A stretch of 64,000 bases of DNA from Whitmania pigra. Taxonomy: Eukaryota > Annelida > Clitellata > Hirudinida > Haemopidae. The DNA lies in NCBI GenBank assembly GCA_021613335.1, contig JAJTWR010000248.1, forward strand, positions 855,001 through 919,000. Reading direction: 5' to 3'. Position 1 is the stretch's first letter, and every line of letters starts with the position of its first letter. Position numbers and translations under genes: made by a program. The notes below the pieces were generated by a model, which was given only the letters and a program-made list of their open reading frames with translations, was not told the origin of the DNA and did no database searches. Of the stretch, positions 1-16,000 are shown piece after piece.

Positions 1-59
1 ATTATCTAGTGCATCATTAAAATAGTTCTCATCCTCATTATCATCATCGTCGTCGTCGA

Positions 60-1045
60 TAACATTACTGTTGCCATTGTTAATCATTTAGTCAATGTTT
101 TCCTGATAACAATAATCCGGTGGTGTTTCAAACCGTCGACGAAAATGTTAAGAATTTCATAGTCTTTCAGTGCTCTTTGAACTGTTAAAGCAAAGAACAG
201 CTGTTCCTCAGTTACCTAGAATTTGGTTAGCCGAACGGGTTACGTGCATGCATAAGGGGGTAATGACAACAGTCGTAATGTGTCGTGTTCGAAACCCAGC
301 CTGTACTGCCGCCAGCGCCCTTGGGACGGAGCGCTATATAAATGATTACAAGAAGCGCCTCTGACGCTATGCGTATGGCGCTATATAAATGAAGTTAAAA
401 TTCCACAAGGCTTTCTTAAGTAATTCTCATAATAATAAAGTAATGCATTTATTAATATGTTTATCATAATTGTTAAAGCTACACATCTCATCAAGTCACC
501 CTATTATGTCCAAATCATCTTAGATGAACAACGGACTTTAATCAAATAAATAAGTCAGCTCACCTCATCAATTTTTTTAAACTTTCAACATCTTCAATAG
601 GTCTCCTATCAGGTGTCCATACTGCGACGCAAAATGAGACGGGGACTATTTATTAATTATTAATCACTTTAATAACAAATGACCAAATCTGTCCGAAATG
701 CAATTGATTATCTCACCACTTCTTTATGACAACCTCATTCAACCAAGGTATTTTATCTCGATGCATTGGGCCAATTTATTAACATATTTCTTAATATTAT
801 TATGCCTCAATATCTCACTTAATAAGTGGTTCCCACATTCTGGAAAATATTCACTTCATTCCATAAATACATTTTACGTAAATAAAAAAAAATGTTAAAT
901 GCTGTTCTACAAACCTTGAACCTACAAACCTTTTAAGTGCTGTGCTTAAAATGGACACAACATGCAGACATTTCATGATGCTGTCCTATATGGAATACTT
1001 TTCTAAAGCATAATCCTGTTTTTTTGGGAATTTGTTGAAGTTGTG
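60..1045 (-). pseudogene. Decayed partial copy (C-terminal half) of the unrecognised gene at 4018-8266
   Basis: Read on the minus strand, four blocks match the last four exons of the gene at 4018-8266 in order. About 1045-900 matches the DGIMKCLDVLSIL exon, about 866-690 the HENSFIMKYVNKALID exon, about 650-566 the exon ending with the FRMLKGENIDE segment, and about 222-60 the EEQLFFGLSVPR exon. The copy reads EEQLFFALTVQRALKD at the last site. It contains in-frame stops: a TAG where the first exon should read on, and a TGA after the RKTLTK segment. It also has frameshifts. It is therefore a dead duplicate, or its live part lies left of the window. No function can be assigned because the intact relative is itself unrecognised. 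Confidence 0.6.
222..395 (+). repeat. SINE-like element, tRNA-type promoter motif and tandem 3' monomers
   Basis: The segment holds a B-box-like stretch, GTGTTCGAAACCC, near 286, then two imperfect monomers ending GCTATATAAATGA. Related fragments occur near 10895, 33965, 41490 and 44581, always with the sequence 'gctata(ta)aa(a)tg'. The dispersed, truncated copies and the pol III-like box support a tRNA-derived SINE family. Confidence 0.5.
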
Positions 1046-1449
1046 ACTCTCTTATTAGTTTGAGAAGATTTTATCTGGCATCATTATCATCATCACTTTT
1101 AACAGAATTAGTAGTCAGCAGAGGATAAATAAGCGTTTGTAACCTTTTTACACGGCCAAAATAGGACATTTTGATGAATTTACAAGCATCATGCATTCTA
1201 TCAATAGAAAATTTGGCACAAAGGTATACAAACACAATTTAGATATAATCTCAAAATTTGGCTTTGAATAGTTCAATATTTGATAAGTTATGCTGAAATT
1301 AATTGTAACCTTTTTACACGCAATGTAGTAAACACAAGTTGTATGAGTCTTGATGATGGAATTACTACTAAATAACTGCACTTCAACTGCTTCAGTAGAG
1401 AGATCATTGAACACATTGAGCACAATGAACAGAATAAAATGATCAGAAA

Positions 1450-2330
1450 CTTTATGTTGTGACGTCATCTTGAGTATAAAAGGAACAGGCCTCGGGAGCG
1501 AGGAGACCGTCCTAATCATCTAGTTATGAAATGGACGTTAATAAATAACCAACCAACCGGAGCGAGGAGTTTGGTTTGAGTTCTACGAGTTTTACGGAGT
1601 TGATACGGTTGTTGGACGATAGGGATTGCGAGTTGGTGATATTACGTACTTGGTAGCCATTAGTGATATTTCGGTTCTAGTTTCTGTTCCTGAATATTTG
1701 ACCGCCAATAAAGTTTTCTGTTCGACTTGTTATTGTTACCAAGACCCAACACTTTAAATCGTTGTACAAGTATTGAAGAACCTGAAGTTCCAATGGAGGA
1801 TTTTCTAGACAGAGCAGTAGATTTATATGCTTTAAAAAACGTCGGCGATTAAGATTTTTTAGAAAGTTTCATGTTTTATTTTGGTTTATGTGATTGTTAT
1901 ATTAACATTATAGGATTGTTAGTGTTGTTAGTTAGTTAAAATCTTTTTATTGAACTCTCAAATTATTTGATTTCAAATTGGTAATTTGTAAAAAAACAAT
2001 GATACATAATGATAATGTCGATGCAATTCGTCATAATTGCACAGATTTTCAAAATTTCTATAACAATGTCAAAGACTTAGTCTTTATTATTCTGTACATG
2101 TGTCTTATCGCTTGCGCTATCGATGTTGATGAGGTATTAAATTTGGAATATATTTTACATAATAATAATAATACTCCAGTCTCATTCGCTCTCCAAACTA
2201 GGAAGTCAGCCAAAAACGGTTGTTCACTGATATATGTGATCTTGCACTTAGCGTTATAAGAGAGACATTGGAAAAAGAGATCTTGATTACGTTATTGACC
2301 AGTTTGCAACAGTTAAATCAAGAAAAATAA
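1450..2330 (+). other. Possible relic of an expressed element (TATA box, AATAAA, broken coding-like stretches)
   Basis: A TATAAAAG box lies at 1475-1482 and an AATAAA near 1709. Downstream are short coding-like stretches on the plus strand: one beginning ATGGAGGATTTTCTAGAC near 1793 (MEDFLDRAVDLYALKN then stop), one near 2010, and a last one from about 2202 to 2327 ending LLTSLQQLNQEK-stop after a CTAG acceptor-like site. The order promoter, poly(A) signal, then coding remnants could be an LTR and start of an LTR retrotransposon, or a broken small gene. I found no second LTR or recognisable protein motif. Confidence 0.25.
1495..1569 (+). repeat. 5'-truncated SINE tail with an 11-bp target-site duplication
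   Basis: GGAGCGAGGAG occurs at 1495-1505 and again at 1559-1569. It brackets 53 bp that read 'ccgtcctaatcatctagtta' and then 'atgaaatggacgttaataaa'. The same tail is present near 46545, 46640 and 51225. A perfect direct repeat flanking a dispersed sequence is direct evidence of retroposition. Confidence 0.65.
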
Positions 2331-2406
2331 ATCTTTTGTAGACTATGTAAATCAAAATACGATTGAGAGTGAGTCATTTAATATAATTTCCATTAATTTT
2401 TAATGA

Positions 2407-2475
2407 TGGGGGCGCCAATTTTGTAGTTTGTCCCCGGGTGCCAAATATCCTAGCTACGCCTCTAGATATCCCTGT
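2407..2475. repeat. Fragment of an unidentified dispersed repeat
   Basis: A GC-rich island in AT-rich DNA reads 'gggggcgccaattttg', 'ccccgggtgccaaat' and 'cctagctacgcctct'. This resembles ends of repeats common in invertebrate genomes. No second copy was found in the window, so the assignment is weak. Confidence 0.3.
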
Positions 2476-2597
2476 CGAGAATTTCGGCAACCTAATCACT
2501 GGTGTCTCGGAAGAGTTATCAATCATAAGTGCAGTGCTACCAAAATAACAGTAAAATAGGATGTTCGTTAACACAACAAAAATAACATAAACCTCGG

Positions 2598-3835
2598 TAT
2601 TTTTTTTTTTGATTTTTGAGCAATTTTATTAATCATCAAAATGAACAAAACAAATCAAACAAAAGAGATGTCAATGTACGGATTAATAAAGAACTCATGG
2701 ATCAGCTTTAAGGAAACGCAAGCTTTCTCTAGCAAGCTGACCTTGAAATATCAATTAATTAAGAAAACGAATAATAAACCCGTCAAATAAACAGTTAATC
2801 AAGAATACCACGAACGAAGTACAATTTGTAGGACAATTTAAATAATAAATATAATAGCATGAATGGTCCAGTCTGTGTATGATTTTTGATAGATGAAGGA
2901 ATGGTGTTGTACAGTCTAGGTCCGTAACATTTTATTGAAAAGAGCTTGAGGGTGGTTTTGGCAAAAGATGGACTATATTCATGGGTATGACGGAGGGAGT
3001 ATTGTAGGTTTAGTGTAGTTGACACTTTCAGACATAAGACCTACAAATTTATCTGGAAGGGCATTCTTATTACAAGAGAACATAAATATGGCAGTTTGAA
3101 GACTATGTATTTGTCGAAGAGTTAGTAAATTGTTATTCATAAAAGTCAATTCTGTATGAGATGAAATTGGCAGTGAGAATATTATATGGATGATACGCTT
3201 ATGTAAAATACATAGTTGGTTTAAACGAGTGTGAGAAGTAGATGTAGATGCCCATACAATATTACAGTAAGTGAGATGTGGATAAATAAGGGAAAAATAT
3301 AATAGTAATGCTGTCTTGGTATTTACAAAAGGACGGATTCTGGCAATGATACCAATATTCCTAGCTATTCGGCCCTGTATATATTTTATGTGTGCGTGCC
3401 AGGATAGATGTTCGTCAAGTATAACATCAAGATAAGCTAGTGACTCTTATAAGATCAATATTATTTATGGAAGGAGGAGTCACGAAGTATGGCCTTTTTT
3501 GGAGAACGAAATATAATGAAATTTGATTTGGCTATGTTAAGTGTAAGTCGATTAGCAATAATCCAGTTATTGATGTTATGAAGTTTCTTATTTAAATATT
3601 GAATAAGATTATTGATGTATTCATAGTATAAACAGCATACAAACATGTCATCAGCATACAATAATGCCTCAAACAAATTAGATGTACAATTGAAATCATT
3701 CATATACACAAGAAAAAGAAGTGGACCTAAAATAGATCCTTGAGGTACACCGTAATTTACAATGAGGTCTTCAGAGTCTGTGTTATTACAAACAACCCTT
3801 TGATTTCTACTAGATTTCACAAATATGTAACAAAA
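2598..3835 (-). mobile_element. 5'-truncated, dead non-LTR (LINE) retrotransposon
   Basis: Minus-strand reverse transcriptase fragment. At 3820-3461 it reads GVPQGSILGPLLFLVYMNDF and, further on, the catalytic LYADDMFV block with the YADD motif, then a thumb-like region (NNWIIANRLTLN and so on). Downstream in another frame (3025-2795) is the typical C-terminal signature CYGPRLYNTIPSSIKN. The 3' end is marked by an A-rich tail (poly-T on the plus strand at about 2600-2612). The order and spacing fit CR1/Jockey-type elements. Frameshifts separate the blocks and the endonuclease is absent, so the copy is truncated and inactive. It sits between the intact unrecognised gene and its decayed copy. 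Confidence 0.85.
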
Positions 3836-4017
3836 TAAGATAGGATCTCTAACGCTAACTTTATTAGCGAATTTTATTAAACACCACGAGAACCATTTAT
3901 AACATTAGGACGACTAGCATTAGCATTAACAATAATGGTGAAATTTTAATAATGTTCATGTTCTTATTATTAGACAGGTAATCAATGTTTAATTTGCTAA
4001 CATTCTGACAGATTTTA

Positions 4018-8266
<4,249 letters not shown>

Positions 8267-9061
8267 ATTACGCTATTGATAACAAGTTTTTTTTATTATA
8301 TATTCTTCAATAATGATTGAGCAACAAGCATGGAATAAATATTGGCCACGGGTATTAATCCAAAGAATGTTTGTAATAGTTTAATATAATTTTTAGAAAG
8401 TAAAAATCATACTTTAAAAAGTTTTATATTTTAAAACAATATGTTCAACAATTTAAAATATACATTATTTTATTGCTCTAAACATGGTCTTGTTCATTCG
8501 TGTTCTCATTAAAGTATAAATTGTTTCAATAACATTTAAAACAGACGCTTTTGATGTCGGTTGCAAGACATTTTCTTTAGATTTAGATATCTGTGTGAAT
8601 TTTCAACCGACTTTATGCTACGCATTCACAACATAATCAAATAATTAGTTCATCAAATAAATCTGGTTATTTTGTATCACAATGTTTATTTTTACTATCG
8701 CTCTCATAGGTTTTCAGTTTTCATATTTATGAAAAATTGAAGCATTAAGCCATTACATGTATATAAGAGTACAAAATAAAATGGAAGTGAAGGACAAAAA
8801 TTAGATTTTTGATTGTAGTTCAAATAAACATTTGATGGCTTTCCGAAATTTTGAAGGTTAAACGTCCAAAGGAGGGGCGACGGAGGTAAATCTTACGACT
8901 GCCCAGGGCATGAGCGACACAAACGGTTGCTGCGTTGCTATACTACTGGGCCTTACATCAACATCCGCCGCTGGAGGACCTACCAAAACTAGAAATTGAT
9001 AACTAGACAACAAGGTAGCAAGAGCTGCCACAAGTAGATTATTTAATTTTTTAATTTTCAT

Positions 9062-9712
9062 CCCTAACTAACATTGAGGATTGAGAAGGGCTGTGCCATC
9101 ATTTTGGCAAAGTAAATTGATGTCAGTATCAGGTGATGGATCAGGCAAGATAACTGAAAGACATATTATAAAAAAATTTTACTAATTATATAATGTGTTA
9201 ATTAGCTTAGTGAGCTCATAACTATTTTATTGAAGGCTCTAAAGTAAAAACATTAAAACAATTGCAGGCCACTTTAAGACTGCCGCACATTTTTCATTTT
9301 TTTTATAATTATTCTCTTCGTAACTAAAAAGTTCAGAAATTAATCAAATTCAGTCAGTTTCAGAAAATGCAGTAAACTCCCGAACATGAATTTCTGAATG
9401 TAAAATCTACCAACTATAATTACGGGCTTTTCAAATTTGAGTATCATCATTAGATTTTTGTTAGCCACAGAAGCATTTCTAGTGGTTTAGCAATAATAGG
9501 CTATTATTAATAGCGCCATAATAATAATTTTCTGCCCATGGTTAAGATTGTTAATTTGGCCTCCCTAACCATGGCAAAAATTAAAATATTTACAATTTAA
9601 AGATTTCTAAATGATTTATCTTAAACTTATTTCTGATTCACTCATTGAATTTAAAACTTCCCTGCTGATATAGATAGGAATAATGTCCGAAAAACAATAC
9701 TTCAAACTATCC
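9062..9712 (-). pseudogene. Decayed partial copy (N-terminal half) of the unrecognised gene at 4018-8266
   Basis: Minus-strand blocks match exons of the downstream gene. About 9705-9640 reads DIIPIYISREVLNSMSESE against YIIPYNITGEDLNFMSKSE. About 9330-9265 matches the exon with KEFETFAAVIK, and about 9158-9062 reads ILPDPSPDTDINLLCQND against ILPDAESDNDVDDLLYPND. The middle block is out of frame and has lost its donor, and no start or remaining exons were found. It is therefore a truncated tandem duplicate. Confidence 0.6.
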
Positions 9713-10037
9713 AAATAACAAAAAATTTGTTAATTGTAGAAAAAGCATTTAAATTAATCCTAATAAAAAACAAATTTAAAAACAATTAAGAATCAAGGTA
9801 GATCCTATTCATTTTCAAAGCGGGGTTGCTATGAACTTTTCAAAACAAGTGTCCCAATTCGATCGGGCCGAGATTTCTTTGCCCCTCTTTATCTCCGTAT
9901 TTTGTCGTGAAAAATTTTTGAATGGATATTTTCTTCTAAGCCTTTCTAGCGATTTCTGAGTTATGTTTAATCAGTGACGCCAAAATCTCCGAGACAGCAA
10001 TAGCATTTTGAATAACTTTTAATTATCATCGATAAGA
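9713..10037. other. CEP104 upstream region
   Basis: 325 bp between the decayed copy and the CEP104 start codon. I see no TATA box or coding signal. It presumably holds the CEP104 promoter and 5' leader. Confidence 0.3.
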
Positions 10038-13000
10038 ATGCCTGTGAGGATAGCTTTCAGGGTGATTGAAGCATCAAGCGAGGATGAGGGTTTTAAGGCA
10101 TTGGAACTGAACATTCAAAAACCAACTGCCGAGGGATGGCGTTCCAGAAGGTTAGATTTAATGAAATTTTGACTAGCGCAGTAATTAGTTTTGGAGTAAT
10201 GTTTAGTATTTGAAACAACATTTTAAATGATGTGAATAACTAATATGATTTGATGATCTTGACAAATATGCGGAAATAAATTATTTTCTAATATTTCTTG
10301 GTTACACTCAAATTTGTGGCAGTGGTTCGGCTTTTCCACAACATGTGACACTGGAACTTGAAAAAGAGGTTCTTATTAAGAAAATCCAAGTTCTTTCTCA
10401 CCACTGCATGATAGGTGAATATACTGCAGTTGCATTTACTGTCTTAATCAATTGATTAATTGTTGAGGCATGTTTATTTGTTTTTGTGGTAAATTTACAG
10501 ATTAAAAGTATAAATTAGAATATCAGTAAATATATCTTTCACTTTTTATCTAGCTCAGCATATTGATGTCTTTGTTGGCAAAACAACAAAGTATGATGAG
10601 CAGAATTCAGAAGAGATCATTTATACTGAGTTGGGGTTTGTAAGATGTTCTACTTTTTAGATGTAAAAGTGCTAAAATGATGAAACATTTTTTATTTATT
10701 TTAAAGCTCGTGATTTTTTGATTTTGAAGTTTGATGACAGTTTACCATAAATTATTATTTATTATTAACTATTGCTTTTGCAACCTACAATATCAATTAT
10801 CTAATTTTAAAATTGACTTTGCTAAATTAGTTTATTAACTGTAATCACAATGAGTGTACATTTATCATTGTCTAAGCTCATATTTTAATGAATTAGATTT
10901 GCCCTTGGGAAGGATTGCTATATAAATGTTTACAAGAGGCACCTCTGGTGCTTTGCACATGACACTAGATAAATGAAGTACAAATAAAATTCATTTAATT
11001 TGATTATTATATTATTATTATTTAAAAACACGTGCCTTGTTTACCATCAGACGGGTGCACCTGGCGAATCGTAAGTCTAACAAAGTCAGGGAGCTGAAGT
11101 CGATTTACGTCAAAGCCGTCGGAAGATTTGTGAAGCTTGTGTTTTCCGAGGCCCATAAAGATGAACTCAACTCACACGGACAGGTGGAAAAAATGTCTTT
11201 ACTGATCAGTGAAACTATTATTCATCATCTTTTACTCATCATCATCATTATTTTTATTGTTATTAATGTTATTAATTAACTTCTGCTAAGTTATACTGTA
11301 GTTTTCATTCCTAACTGAACTGTTTTTCAGGTTTCTCTTCTGGCTGTGAACATATTCGGAGACACAATATTTGATGAGGTTTGCATTGAATGTGTGGTAA
11401 TTCATGAACTGACTTTTTCACTTTTATTGCAGACTTTTGTGATTGATTTTATGAAATTTTAATTGAATTTACTATGCACTTTCAGGCAGGTACAAATGAC
11501 ACAAAAGTAGTTGATCCTAATGTGAGGTTGTTATCATTATCGTCATCGTCGTCATAATTTTTTGTCTGGTTATTGGTTACTTTGTATGTTGCATTGTTAA
11601 TTTCTTGAGTTATTTCGAACCCATTTGTAGCTTTGTTATTAGTAATATTATCACTGTTGTCACTGATTGTCATACAAAACTTACTCTTTGTATTTATTTA
11701 TTTCAGGGTTACTTTTATAATTATAGTAATTATTTTTCTTCGACCATTTCGTAATTATGGTTGTATTTTATAAATATTTGTTCGATAAATTGAATTTATA
11801 AAAAGTTGCAACTTTAACGACATTGTTGATATTGCATTTCAAGTACCGTACCAGATCGATACTCTCCGCTGGATGATCTTTCCTTCCTCATGTACCAGGA
11901 TGCACTGGTCATCCATGTCATCAAGCAACTTGAGATTCTGAAAAAAGGCTAGCATAATCACATTCATCATGATGGAACTCATTATAATCACCAAGTGTTA
12001 CTTTTGCATTATTTGAATTATTTTTTGCTTGTTAGCTCAGACTATTTGATTGCATTGGATTAGGAGGAGTACTTAAGCTTAGTGATGCTTATGCTTTAGG
12101 AGCTGAATAAATACACTCATTAATATTGTTATTATTGTGGTTTACTGATTATTTATTAATTTATTCGTTGTTAACTAAGGTGGAGCAGAAGAGAGCAGAA
12201 ATGTGGGTTCTCTGATTTCAGAGTTGGAAAAAGTGAGTTCATTTATTTTTTTAAGCAATGATGATGATGATATTTATAGAAGTTGCATGATAAGATGTGA
12301 TAAAACACATGTTAAGAGGTGATGGTGATTTCCTTCTATGATGATAATTAAAATGATGCAAGACTGTGATTGCAGACTGGAAAACAGCTCGTGATGCTGG
12401 AGATGGCCAGGAAACGAGCAACAGAGGCAGAGGATTTGAGGAAGTTCTCGAAGAAGATCGAGGAAATGACGAATGTCGTACGAAACAAAGTCAAACATCT
12501 TCGCATTGATACCGTATTGCCTGAGGTGAGAGGTCACGATTGCTGTGGTGATGCTGGGCAGTGATGTTAATGTTTTATGTTGCAATGCATATGTGATGCA
12601 AATGTATTTTCTATTTGCTATTTATTACAATGTCTTTGTTTTGCTATTTGTATTTGGATCTAATGGAGCTGTTTACTAATTCTCAATCAAATGTCATTGC
12701 AGAGAATCCAGTCTACTCTTGTGAAAATAGGTTTGCATCCGTTAACCTTTGCTCAATGTAAAATTAATTACAATGTGCTTTTTAAATACCTGTTGGAGCA
12801 GTTGACTCACAGCTCACAACCCAGCCTTCCGTGGTGGTTCCTCAAGATCAACCAAAACCTTCCACTCCGAAAACCCCGTTCACTCCAAAATCTCTCCCTG
12901 TGAAAGAAATACAATCTCCTGATTGGTTGACCACTCCGCCAACAGAAACCCCAAGGTCAAATGCATACTGTGATTATGACGAGAGACCCCTGCCAACACA

Positions 13001-16000
13001 CAGGAAAGGACAGGAATCTAGGTCGAGTGAGGTCGTCAAAGACGATGAAGAATTAAAGAGAGATTCTGAAAGTGGGTTTTTCCATGACATTTATGGTTTC
13101 TCTTTTTCTTTGTTCTATATATAATATGTTGATTGATTGCTTTAAATCCAAAGGTTATAATGTTATTTATCCATTAAGGCTGCTCAAACCAATTAGTTGC
13201 AATATGTCATTAATTCATCATTAATGAATTTAATTTCTGAAGGCGTCCTTAGTGACAGAGTGGAAGGCTTGAGTGAGAAGGAGGAGAAGGATGCCGAGTA
13301 CATCATCGAGGTGTTTGGGATGACAACTGTAAGTTTGAGTTATGATTTTGGTTAAGGTAAGGGCCAGGGTAATTGCTATGGTTAAACTAAGGGTTAAGGT
13401 TTGTTGCTGCAATGATAGTGTTATGTATCACAGTATGTGGGATAACGGTCTGAAAGGTTTATTATAAAAAATAAATCATGTATTTTATGAAGCATCATGA
13501 GAACCAGGCAAATTGAGCTAATCCTTAAAATGAAATAATCTCAACTTAATAAGTAATTGTAATGTTACCATTTATTATTAATAACAGTGCTATGATAATG
13601 TTAATTAATAAAACTTAACTTACACTGCTCGACACCAATTGTTTTTCTGAGTGGTTATTGAAATGATTCCAACTTTCCAGGCTAAAGAAATATTTTCAAG
13701 GAAGTGGAATTACAAGCTGCAGGGTCTCGAAAGCATCTCTCAGATCCTTTCCACAGCATGCGACGACGGGAAATTACACATCAATGACAACAGCAACAAC
13801 AACAATGTCAACCAAAGTGTTGAGCCTCTCAAGAATATATCAAAGCAGATGCTGATCAACATTGTTAAGGCAATGGAGCAGGCTGTGCTCAGGGTCTCAA
13901 GGGACAACATCCTATCGGTCAGTTTCCCCCATTCCTGTGGCTGTTGATTTTGGTTGTAATAGAATGATTACAATGCATTATCAGTGGTTATGGTATTAAT
14001 AAGGCTATATTACTGCACTATCTTATTATGCTATAGTTGTGATTATAATAATAATAAAATAAGAAATATTTATTAAAGACTACTTTTGTTTTCTCCTAAA
14101 GGTGTTCAAAACATTGTTGAGTGTCTACAGAAACTTCTTGTTGAAATTTGTGCCTTCCCATAAGTGAGTAATTATTGGCTTGGATGTGAAGATGTAACAA
14201 TAATGTAATACAATATGATTGGACAAAGTGGAATTACAAGATATTCTTCAGTTATTGAATTGAATAATATTATTATTAGGCTTTAATTTGCATAATTTTA
14301 TGTAAGTCTTTAACATAATAATATAATTAACATTTATTTATTTCACTGCAATTGCCACTCATTTCATTCAGTGCATTTGATTCCATTCCAGTATGCCAAA
14401 GTTGGATTCATTCCTTCAACACACTTTGCCTCCTATCTTATCGAGACTGGGTGAAATTGTAAGTGCTGACGATTATTATTATTGTAATTGTTGTTGTTAT
14501 TTTTATTAGTGTATTTAATAAAAAAAGTTATTATTAGATGACATTCAGTTTCAAATGATTACTTATTATTAATAATGAAATAATTTTGATAGCGTCGGTA
14601 AGTTAAGCAAAGAAAAGTTATCAATATTATTTAAATCACATTATTATAATTTTCCTAAACTTAAATTTGACCCTATCCAGTCATCGAGGCCAAGAGAGAT
14701 GACCTCGTCATTCATTCTGGAACTGCTGAGGTCATCAGAGTTCAAAGTTTGTATAACTTTCTATGGCAGTTTAAATCTGTTACTGATTTCTAATTAATTT
14801 CATTTAATAAATTAGCACTAAAATTTTAGTTTAACTTTTTTAGGGTTCCAATTAATTGCTGTTTCTAGTTTGAACATTTATCTCTCTTATATTATCGCAA
14901 TATTATTATAACTTACAATTTATTACATCCAACACTTCCCCATTTAAGTACAAGAACGTTCTTGTGTCGGTGTGTTTCAAAATGAATAAGCCGGGTGTTG
15001 CCCCGAAAGTGGTGCTCGGGGTGACTGAGATCATCTTCACCATTTATCTGGAAAAGGGAATGAAGGACAGGTGGGTGATCCAGTTCTGGTTTCCTATTGT
15101 TGTGTTATTATTATTGCTGCTGTTGTGACTATAACATGGGTCACATGTTAATTAATAAACTGTTAAAAATGTTGTGAGGATGATAACTTGAATTTAATGT
15201 TATATTTTTAAATTTGTGTATTTATTATTGAATGGAGTTTAAACTTTAATTACAGATGTATTTACTAACATGTTAAATTATTAGTAGTAATAAATAATGG
15301 ATTGACATTAACAATCGATGTCAATTCAACTTTTAATTCCAATTTTTCAAGCGGCCTAACTTGGGACTGCCTCCTCACTCACCTAAACGACGCAGCTTCC
15401 AACAGTTGCTACAACGTCCGCAAGTTCACGAGGGACTTCCTCGCTCACGTGTACGAGGACCTCAGAACCTCCGTCGAAAAGGAGGATCATCCCGGTAGTC
15501 GCAGCGCTAAGATCGCTCGGATCAAGAATCTACTGCTGGAATTCGATTCTGTAGATAAAAAGCCAAAAGGGGAGACCGCTGTTGCTACCAGGTCAGATGA
15601 GAATCCAAAGATCAATTCTAGGAAGAGCTCCTTAGTCAATTCAGGAGGCCAGAAGCCTCTGGTTCAGAACCAGGTGAACAAACATACAGAAAATGAAAAG
15701 ATTGTCAAAAGATGCATTTTGGAAAAACCTTTGAAAATTCCGAAAGAGAATCTGCCCTCTCAGAAACCCTCCTCTGTGTCTGGATCGGAGCATAACCCCA
15801 AACGGCAGAATGCAGCCTCAAAGGTGAACCTGAAGAAAATCTCCCCACATCGACGTTCACTCCCAACGGTTAAAATGCCAAAGGTAGTCCCCACTGTGAC
15901 GAAAAGACCTGCAGTAGCACAAACCAGGCGACTGCCACCAAAGAACCAACAAGAACAACAACAGACCTTTTCCAAAGGCCAGCAACAACAACAAACCATT

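Noticed and set aside
8858..9061. 67-aa minus-strand frame with a hydrophobic, signal-peptide-like N-terminus (MKIKKLNNLLVAALATLL)
   Set aside because: It abuts a decayed exon copy and has no support beyond chance hydrophobicity. It might be an intronic shadow.
12274..12585. 103-aa minus-strand open frame
   Set aside because: Antisense to CEP104 exon 9, whose frame is supported by phase and coiled-coil homology.
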